Below are positions 58,341-64,000 of a DNA stretch of 64,000 bases, piece by piece. Source of the DNA: an uncultured Bacteroidia bacterium (GTDB taxonomy: Bacteria > Bacteroidota > Bacteroidia > Bacteroidales > UBA932); assembly GCA_902792815.1 (NCBI GenBank), contig CADBAY010000013.1:60244-124243 (forward strand), given 5' to 3'. Numbering within the stretch: position 1 is the first letter of the stretch; every line of letters starts with the position of its first letter. The notes beneath the pieces were generated by a model. It had not been told where the DNA came from and did no database searches. It worked only from the letters and a program-made list of their open reading frames with translations. The position numbers and the translations under genes are program-made.

Positions 58341-61134
58341 AACAGCCATACTGACGGCGTTGCTGCTGCTGGCGTCCATAGGAGCGCAGGCGCAGCAAAA
58401 AGCGTCCATCCAGGGGCGGGTGACCACGATTGAAAACGGGGTCAGCATTCCTGTGGATTATGCCGTTATTCTGCTTAAGCCCGCCGGAGTCTATACTACT
58501 ACCGACGAGCAGGGCTCATACCGGCTGGGAGGGCTCGACCCCGGTTCGTATCAAATCAACATACAACTCATCGGATACGAGACTATCGACACCACCCTGA
58601 CCATACGGGGCGAGGTTCACCGCGACTTCGTCCTCACCCTGAGTTCCTTCAGGCTGGAAGAGGTGCACGTGGTTGCAGAAGCGTCAAAAGCCGGAGAATC
58701 TACCGCTTCACTTATCTCCCGCCAGGCCATCGACCACAGCCAGACCAGTTCGCTGCGCGACATTATGCAGTTGCTGCCCGGCGCCTCAATCACCAATCCC
58801 GACCTGAGCTCGGCGCACAGCATAGGCCTGCGCTCGGTTAACGGGAGCGACATGAACAGCCTCGGGACCGCCATCATAGTGGATGGCGCGCCAATGTCCA
58901 ACAACGCCAACATGGAAGGCATCACCGCAACCATGAACGGTGTATCCTCCGCTATTGCCGGCACCTCCGTATCATCCGGAGGAGCGACTCCGGGCGGAGG
59001 CATTGACGTACGCCAGCTCTCGACAGACAACATCGAGTCGGTTGAAGTGATCCGGGGTATCCCTTCCGTACAGTACGGCGACCTGACAGCCGGAGCGGTT
59101 ATCATTAACTCGAAGGCCGGAGCAGAGCCCCTTACCGTACGCCTGAAAGCCGACCCGAAGATATACCAGGTAGCCGTATCCAAGGGTTTCAAAATCAGCG
59201 AGAAAGCTGGCGACCTGCACGTCTCGGGCGACTACGCCTACAGCAACGCCAAGACAACCGAATCGTATGCACACTATCAGAGGCTCAACCTCAAGGGCCT
59301 GTGGTCCAAACGATTCGGCAGCCTCAACACTTCCACCGCCCTGGACCTGCGCCTCGGCAAAGACACCAGGGACAAGAACCCCGACGACCTCCGTACAAAT
59401 CTGGCATCCGGAGGTACGTCGCTTGGATGGCGCATAAATACCAACGGCACCTGGAACATCAACCGCGGCTGGCTCAAGACCCTGCGCTACGATTTGTCCA
59501 ATAGCTACACCTACAAGGAGTCTTTCCACGAGCAAGACAACATCAACGCCATAGCGGTATTCACCACCAACATGACTGACGGGACCACGGTGGCAGACGC
59601 CGTTGGCAAGCATATTTTCGACGCCGAAGGAAACGAGCTTACCGCTTTCGGCGGTTCGCCATACGCCTACGCCATCATGACTCCTTACTCCTACTTCTGC
59701 CATTACGACTTCTACGGAAAAGAGCTCAGCACTTTTGCCAAAGCTTACCTCAACCTTTTCAAGCAATGGGGCGACACCAGCGAGAAGATCATCGTGGGCG
59801 GAGACTTCAAGTCGGAAGGCAACCTTGGCCGTGGCCTGGTGTTTACCGAGGGCCTGCCGCCTAACCGCAGCAATACCGAGTCGGGCTACCGCGAGAGACC
59901 TTTGAACGATATCCCTTTCGTCAACCAGACCGGACTGTTCGCCGAAAGCAGCTTCAGGACCAAAGTACTTAAGCGCAATTTCAATCTCAGCGCCGGAGTG
60001 CGCCTCGATATAGTCAACTCCCTGACGGCCCTGGGGCCCCGTATCAATGCATCGCTGGATATCATTCCCGACATCTGGACTCTGCGCGGCGGCTGGGGAA
60101 TAACTGCCAAAGCCCCCACATCGGCTTACCTCTACCCTACCGACGCTTATTACGACCAGGTGAACATCAACACCAGCCAGGCACCGTCGGAAGCCGACCG
60201 AACCGTCATGGCCACCACGCGCATCTTCAGAGCCGTCAATCCCGACCTGGAGATAGCCCGCAACAGGAAGGCCGAAATAGGCTTCGACCTCAAGATTGCC
60301 GACCGCTACCGCCTCGGGGTGACCTGGTATGATGAACTGATGAAGAACGGTTATTCTTTCGCCCGCAGCCGGGAGTCATTTGCCTGGGTTCCGTACAAGA
60401 CCTGGAACATAGGAGGGCACAACCCCGACGGTTCCCCGCTGTTCGTGCCGGATGCCGACACACACCGTTTCTTCGGCTGGTACCGGCCGGCCAACAATGC
60501 CATGGAACATCACTACGGCCTTGAGTATGAACTCGACCTGGGCCGCTTCAGCGCCATCCGAACGTCGTTCTTCCTTAACGGTGCGTGGATGCATTCAGTA
60601 TCTTCCAACTCCGGCGAGACGCTATCCCTCAATCTCAAGGAAGGCAGTTACGTAAACAGCAACGTGGCCATCTACGACCCCGGTGTGAGAAAGTATCATT
60701 ACGAGAAGTTCCTCACCACCCTCCGTACCACCCACAATATTCCGTCAATAGGCTTCGTAGTGACGCTAACCACACAGTTCAACGTCTTTACGCGCAACTG
60801 GAGCGAGTATCATAACGACGAAGCGCCCCAGCGCTACATATCGGTGGAAGACGGCAAGGTGTACGACTTCACCTCCCAGATGGCTGCCGATCCCGCTTAC
60901 AAATACATGATAGGGCAGCTGTCGGAGTCCCGCTTCATTGTCAGCCGCACTATCCCTACGGTTGTGTTCAACCTCAACGTAACCAAGGAAATCCGCAAGT
61001 TCATGACGGCTTCCTTCTACGTGAACAACTTGTTCAACTCCAGGCCTCTGGATCCTTCGGAAATATCCAAGGGCAGTTTCACTGAGCTGAACAATCCCAT
61101 GTACTTTGGTTTTGAAATTAAGCTCAAGATATGA
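58324..61134 (+). CDS. TonB-dependent receptor
   Basis: A 936-residue outer-membrane receptor. A signal peptide ends at about AQAQ (24); a carboxypeptidase-D-like domain follows (KASIQGRVTTIENGVSIPVD), then the plug (SLRDIMQLLPGASITNP, TAIIVDGAPMSNNAN, IESVEVIRGIPSVQYGDLTAGAVIINS) and the barrel, ending MYFGFEIKLKI. It lacks the SusC signature and has no SusD, so it is more like a siderophore, cobalamin or peptide receptor. The ATG at 58324 overlaps the peptidase gene by 17 bp; the next gene overlaps by 4 bp. Confidence 0.9.
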   Translation: MRTPSRTAILTALLLLASIGAQAQQKASIQGRVTTIENGVSIPVDYAVILLKPAGVYTTTDEQGSYRLGGLDPGSYQINIQLIGYETIDTTLTIRGEVHRDFVLTLSSFRLEEVHVVAEASKAGESTASLISRQAIDHSQTSSLRDIMQLLPGASITNPDLSSAHSIGLRSVNGSDMNSLGTAIIVDGAPMSNNANMEGITATMNGVSSAIAGTSVSSGGATPGGGIDVRQLSTDNIESVEVIRGIPSVQYGDLTAGAVIINSKAGAEPLTVRLKADPKIYQVAVSKGFKISEKAGDLHVSGDYAYSNAKTTESYAHYQRLNLKGLWSKRFGSLNTSTALDLRLGKDTRDKNPDDLRTNLASGGTSLGWRINTNGTWNINRGWLKTLRYDLSNSYTYKESFHEQDNINAIAVFTTNMTDGTTVADAVGKHIFDAEGNELTAFGGSPYAYAIMTPYSYFCHYDFYGKELSTFAKAYLNLFKQWGDTSEKIIVGGDFKSEGNLGRGLVFTEGLPPNRSNTESGYRERPLNDIPFVNQTGLFAESSFRTKVLKRNFNLSAGVRLDIVNSLTALGPRINASLDIIPDIWTLRGGWGITAKAPTSAYLYPTDAYYDQVNINTSQAPSEADRTVMATTRIFRAVNPDLEIARNRKAEIGFDLKIADRYRLGVTWYDELMKNGYSFARSRESFAWVPYKTWNIGGHNPDGSPLFVPDADTHRFFGWYRPANNAMEHHYGLEYELDLGRFSAIRTSFFLNGAWMHSVSSNSGETLSLNLKEGSYVNSNVAIYDPGVRKYHYEKFLTTLRTTHNIPSIGFVVTLTTQFNVFTRNWSEYHNDEAPQRYISVEDGKVYDFTSQMAADPAYKYMIGQLSESRFIVSRTIPTVVFNLNVTKEIRKFMTASFYVNNLFNSRPLDPSEISKGSFTELNNPMYFGFEIKLKI

Positions 61135-62333
61135 AAAGGATACTCTACTCTCTTCTGGCGCTGTGGCTGGTCCTCTCCTGTGAAGAGACCAGGCTGCCCT
61201 CGCTTGTCGAATGGTGTCCGAGCATTGACGAGTCGGCCCTCGGGGACGTCCCCAGGCCCGACAGTTACAAGATCACCGTCAGCAACATAGGCACCGAGGC
61301 CGTGGAGGAGATGGTCTTTGACGCCCTCTCCCCGCAGACTTTCAACCTGGTACAGGGTATCTACAACATTACCGTACAGGCCCACGGGACCATGGGCGGG
61401 CGCGCATTCAACTATATAGGCACCGCAAACGCCGTAAAGATCAGTCCATACGAAACCGGCCCGACACTCATAAAAGTATCTGCTTCCGAGTCTTCCGCGC
61501 TGGTTTTCAAAGAGATCCACTACAACGCCAGCATGGTCAAAAACTCAGCCTCGGCGCGCTACCTCAAAGACACTTATTTCGAGGTCTATAACAATTCCGA
61601 CCAGACGGTGTATGCCGACGGAATATGCCTGGGCGACGTCCTGAGCCACAAAGTTTACGACTTCTCCGACAAACTGCCCAATGCCTCCGACTATGTGTTC
61701 ATGGGTACCTATGTCTGGCAGATTCCCGGCAGCGGAACCGACTACCCCATAGCTCCCGGGGAGTCCTTCATAATTGCCGCTTCCGCTATCGACCATTCGC
61801 AGACCGCAGAGACCCTCGACCTGTCGACAGCCGAGTTCGAGACCATCTGCGACAGGTACAAGGAAAGGGGCGGACAGCCTGATGCCAACGCCGTCAACAT
61901 GGCTCTGGTGTGCACCATCAAGGAAAGCGGCCTGGGCAATCAGCTCGGCAAATTCACCGACGGAGCCTGGGCCCTGTTCTACCCCTCCGTCCCCCTCCGG
62001 AAAGACGGAGAGTACCTGGAGTCCAACCATGCCAACAATTACGGTCTGGAGGTGCTTAAAACAGACGTCCTGGACGCCATCGACCTGCTCAAAAGCGAGA
62101 ATCCCGACGACAAACGCCTCGAGAGCGAGCTCGACGCCGGCTGGATCAAGTGCGCCACCACAGGAGGCAACCAGAGCGTAGTCCGCAAGATTTCCGGAAA
62201 ACGCGAGAACGGCAGCATAATACTGCAAGATACTAACAATACCACCGAGGATTTCACCGTCAGCGATTCACCCCGGATTCGCCGTGACGGAGCAAAAAGG
62301 CCCGGGTGGAGTAACTGGACTACCGCGCAATGA
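61131..62333 (+). CDS. Lipoprotein, DUF4876-like
   Basis: A 400-residue lipoprotein (lipobox ending VLSC, Cys17). An Ig-like N-terminal domain (YKITVSNIGTEAVEEMVFDA) is followed by a lamin-tail-like domain near residues 125-220 (FKEIHYNASM, DTYFEVYNNSDQTVYADGICLGD). I associate this architecture with DUF4876 proteins encoded beside TonB receptors in Bacteroidetes; the name is from memory and unverified. It is probably the surface partner of the receptor upstream. It is coupled on both sides by ATGA overlaps. Confidence 0.75.
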   Translation: MKRILYSLLALWLVLSCEETRLPSLVEWCPSIDESALGDVPRPDSYKITVSNIGTEAVEEMVFDALSPQTFNLVQGIYNITVQAHGTMGGRAFNYIGTANAVKISPYETGPTLIKVSASESSALVFKEIHYNASMVKNSASARYLKDTYFEVYNNSDQTVYADGICLGDVLSHKVYDFSDKLPNASDYVFMGTYVWQIPGSGTDYPIAPGESFIIAASAIDHSQTAETLDLSTAEFETICDRYKERGGQPDANAVNMALVCTIKESGLGNQLGKFTDGAWALFYPSVPLRKDGEYLESNHANNYGLEVLKTDVLDAIDLLKSENPDDKRLESELDAGWIKCATTGGNQSVVRKISGKRENGSIILQDTNNTTEDFTVSDSPRIRRDGAKRPGWSNWTTAQ

Positions 62334-63883
62334 GAACCTACAGATTAATACTGTCACTGCTTCTGACAGCCCCCCTCTGCATCAACGTGGCGGCGCAGGA
62401 GCTCCACGACAAAGCCTGGAGCGTTCTCAATGAGGGCGGCGCACTCTGGATGGGGTCCGAAAATGCCGCAGGCCTTTCTTTCGATGCTCCCGCCGAATTC
62501 AACCTCCTCGATGCCGACTTTTCTTATGAACGTGGGTATTACCGCCTGAAGCAAAGCCCCAAAAGAGAGGGAGAACTGACATTCGATACCCAAGGGCTCA
62601 AGAAAATAGGCAGAATAACCGCCTGGGGGCGCTTCAGTTACAGCAACTCCTCCGAGAGCGGAGCATCGTTCAATACCCTCCTGGGCAACCCGTACGACGA
62701 GCGTTTCATGTACACCGCCGCCGACTCGGTAGAGGGTCAGTGGAAAAAGCAGAGCTACTTACTCCAGTTCAAGGCAGCGCTGCCGCTGGGAGACAGGGTT
62801 TCGACAGGCCTGCATGTTATTTACAACGACCGTATAGCCGCCGGACAGATAGACCCGAGGGCCGAATCGTATCATTATTCGGTATCGGTGAAGCCTGCGC
62901 TCGCTTGGACTACCGATTTTGGCACCATGGGCCTTAACGGGTTATATACCAACACTTTCGAGCGTTCCACCCCTAGCATCAGCAACTCCCAGGAGATTCA
63001 GAAAGTATTCCTTCTCCGCGGGCTTGGCAACTGGGTGGGCGACCAGGTAGGCGGCAGCGGCCTGAGTACTATGTATTTCCGCTGCAACAGCTGGGGAGGC
63101 GACCTCCAGTATTCCTGGAGCGAAGGATGGAAATTGCTTGCCGACCTTGGCTATACGGTGGATAAAACCGCCATCACCGAGAGTGCCACCCAGCCAAAGC
63201 CTCACGGCAATACTTACTGTCAGAACATATCCGGCTCAGTATCAGCCATCTGGGGTGAAAAGGTGCAACATTTCCTGCGCCTGTCGGCAAAAGGCGTGAA
63301 GACCAAAGGTACCGAGCATACGGTGCTTTGGGACACCGGTTCAGGGCAATGGATAACCGCCATGTCAATCGACCAGGTGATGCTGCGCTCGCTTGACGCT
63401 TCGCTGGACTGGAACGCATACCTTACCGATGGCGAAGCCTACTCCTGGCACTGGGGAGCAGGCGCCGCGTGGGAAGGGAAAGATGATACTTACGCACTCC
63501 CCCACTCTGTCTTCAGGTACGGCAACGCCTCCCTTTCGGCAATCGGCGAGAGGCGCTTCCGCTTCAGCAATTCCAGCCTTACTGTGGCCGTACGGCTGCG
63601 AGTGACAAAGAATCTTTATGGCGAATATTCCTATCAAGGGCACCGCAGCGCAACCGCCCCCGTGAGGGACCTCTATACGCACAATCTATCCATTCTCAGC
63701 GCCGACCGCCTCCAGGCAGGCCTGGAAGCGGAATATGCATTCGGGGTAGCAAAAGGTATTAACCTCGCCTTCTTCGCCCAAGGAAGTTATCTTACGGCCT
63801 CCTGCGACTGGGTGTACGAAACCTCAGGCATCGCCCGGCGCCAGCGAGGGAACGCCATCGGAGGCGTAAAGCTTTACTTCTAA
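62330..63883 (+). CDS. Outer-membrane beta-barrel protein, DUF6850-like
   Basis: A 517-residue protein with a signal peptide ending NVAAQ (about 22). Many amphipathic beta strands follow (RITAWGRFSYSNSSESG, LYGEYSYQGH) and the end is GGVKLYF, typical of a C-terminal outer-membrane strand. It resembles the DUF6850 barrels that accompany DUF4876 and a TonB receptor. It is the last gene of the operon; an IS element begins about 20 bp after its stop. Confidence 0.75.
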   Translation: MRTYRLILSLLLTAPLCINVAAQELHDKAWSVLNEGGALWMGSENAAGLSFDAPAEFNLLDADFSYERGYYRLKQSPKREGELTFDTQGLKKIGRITAWGRFSYSNSSESGASFNTLLGNPYDERFMYTAADSVEGQWKKQSYLLQFKAALPLGDRVSTGLHVIYNDRIAAGQIDPRAESYHYSVSVKPALAWTTDFGTMGLNGLYTNTFERSTPSISNSQEIQKVFLLRGLGNWVGDQVGGSGLSTMYFRCNSWGGDLQYSWSEGWKLLADLGYTVDKTAITESATQPKPHGNTYCQNISGSVSAIWGEKVQHFLRLSAKGVKTKGTEHTVLWDTGSGQWITAMSIDQVMLRSLDASLDWNAYLTDGEAYSWHWGAGAAWEGKDDTYALPHSVFRYGNASLSAIGERRFRFSNSSLTVAVRLRVTKNLYGEYSYQGHRSATAPVRDLYTHNLSILSADRLQAGLEAEYAFGVAKGINLAFFAQGSYLTASCDWVYETSGIARRQRGNAIGGVKLYF

Positions 63884-63897
63884 AAAAGAGGCCGCGC
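63884..63897 (+). terminator. Half terminator cut by an insertion sequence
   Basis: Directly after the stop, AAAAGAGGCCGCGC looks like the left arm of a hairpin of the same style as 36720-36747, but no right arm follows. IS3-type sequence starts eight bases later. The missing arm is predicted beyond the IS, outside the window. Confidence 0.4.
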
Positions 63898-63904
63898 TTA
63901 GTGA

Positions 63905-64000
63905 TGTGACCCCCAAAAGTTGGACGGTTTAACATTATTTACGAGGCATTCGATTGGAACAGAGCTCGGTATTGCACCGGGCTCTTTCCTTTTAGCCTCA
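63905..64000. mobile_element. IS3-family insertion sequence, one end
   Basis: The terminal sequence TGTGACCCCCAAAAGTTGGAC is followed within 35 bp by the 3' end of a transposase reading inward on the minus strand. The TG start and the CCCCCAAAAGTTGGAC terminal motif are typical of IS3-family (IS150-group) inverted repeats in Bacteroidetes. The rest of the element lies beyond the window. Confidence 0.75.
63939..64000 (-). CDS. IS3-family transposase (OrfB), C-terminal fragment
   Basis: The minus-strand frame ends RLKGKSPVQYRALFQSNAS then TAA (63941-63939). The K-G-x-S-P-V-x-Y-R sequence is the conserved C-terminal end of IS3-family OrfB integrase-core transposases. Only 19 residues are in the window, so the DDE catalytic residues cannot be checked. 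Confidence 0.75.
   Translation of the reverse strand, partial: RLKGKSPVQYRALFQSNAS

Noticed and set aside
1-64000. rRNA, tRNA, tmRNA or other known RNA genes
   Set aside because: I looked through all intergenic gaps on both strands by eye and found no convincing match; short or unusual RNAs could still be missed.

Overview
The window looks like a chromosome segment of a Bacteroidales bacterium. The family is uncertain; a Rikenellaceae-like or RC9-like gut lineage is possible. Supporting signs are SusC/SusD proteins with an ECF sigma/FecR pair, BACON and FISUMP-like lipoproteins, DUF2795, the Bacteroidetes histone-like peptide, no Shine-Dalgarno leaders, and many TAnnTTTG (-7 type) promoter boxes. 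Coding density is high and codons are GC-rich. I found no rRNA, tRNA or CRISPR array.

Left edge (1-415): the start of a tyrosine-recombinase gene runs off the window. Behind it lie two sets of three short tandem repeats that look like recombinase arm sites, so a mobile element probably sits to the left. From 416 to 28,955 the genes are mostly housekeeping: folE, an acyl-CoA synthetase, a frameshifted htpG, rplY-pth, a histone-like peptide, an M6 peptidase, tpiA, tyrS-rbfA-lolC/E, hslR, a DJ-1 protein, manA, a YugP-type peptidase, ung, coaD, lon, HU, a COX24-like basic peptide, rng, then rluD, a PASTA protein, lnt and mtlD. A 122-bp palindromic element with 28-bp perfect arms lies at 13,334-13,455.

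From 27,807 to 36,684 is a phosphotransferase island that is unusual for Bacteroidetes: mtlD diverges from mtlA-nagB/PIG-L-nagB, and facing these is an operon of an organophosphate MFS permease, ptsH and a short ptsI. All the sugars involved converge on fructose-6-phosphate. The linker of mtlA carries a cluster of palindromic DNA repeats.

From 36,765 to 46,798 (minus strand) is an ECF sigma-FecR-SusC-SusD-BACON-GDPD-BACON/GLUG operon. It is probably a surface uptake system for a glycerophosphodiester-containing substrate. A further outer-membrane barrel protein, ruvC, serS, rpmA and rplU follow to 52,346.

From 52,514 to 63,883 (plus strand) is one tightly overlapping operon: an AAA-type ATPase with a winged helix, a 42-residue peptide, a fimbrillin/FISUMP-like lipoprotein, a secreted caspase/gingipain-like (clan CD) peptidase with a helical repeat tail, a TonB-dependent receptor, a DUF4876-type lipoprotein and a DUF6850-type barrel. 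This is my best candidate for an undescribed system. An IS3-family insertion sequence lies directly behind it, apparently inside its terminator, and runs off the right edge.
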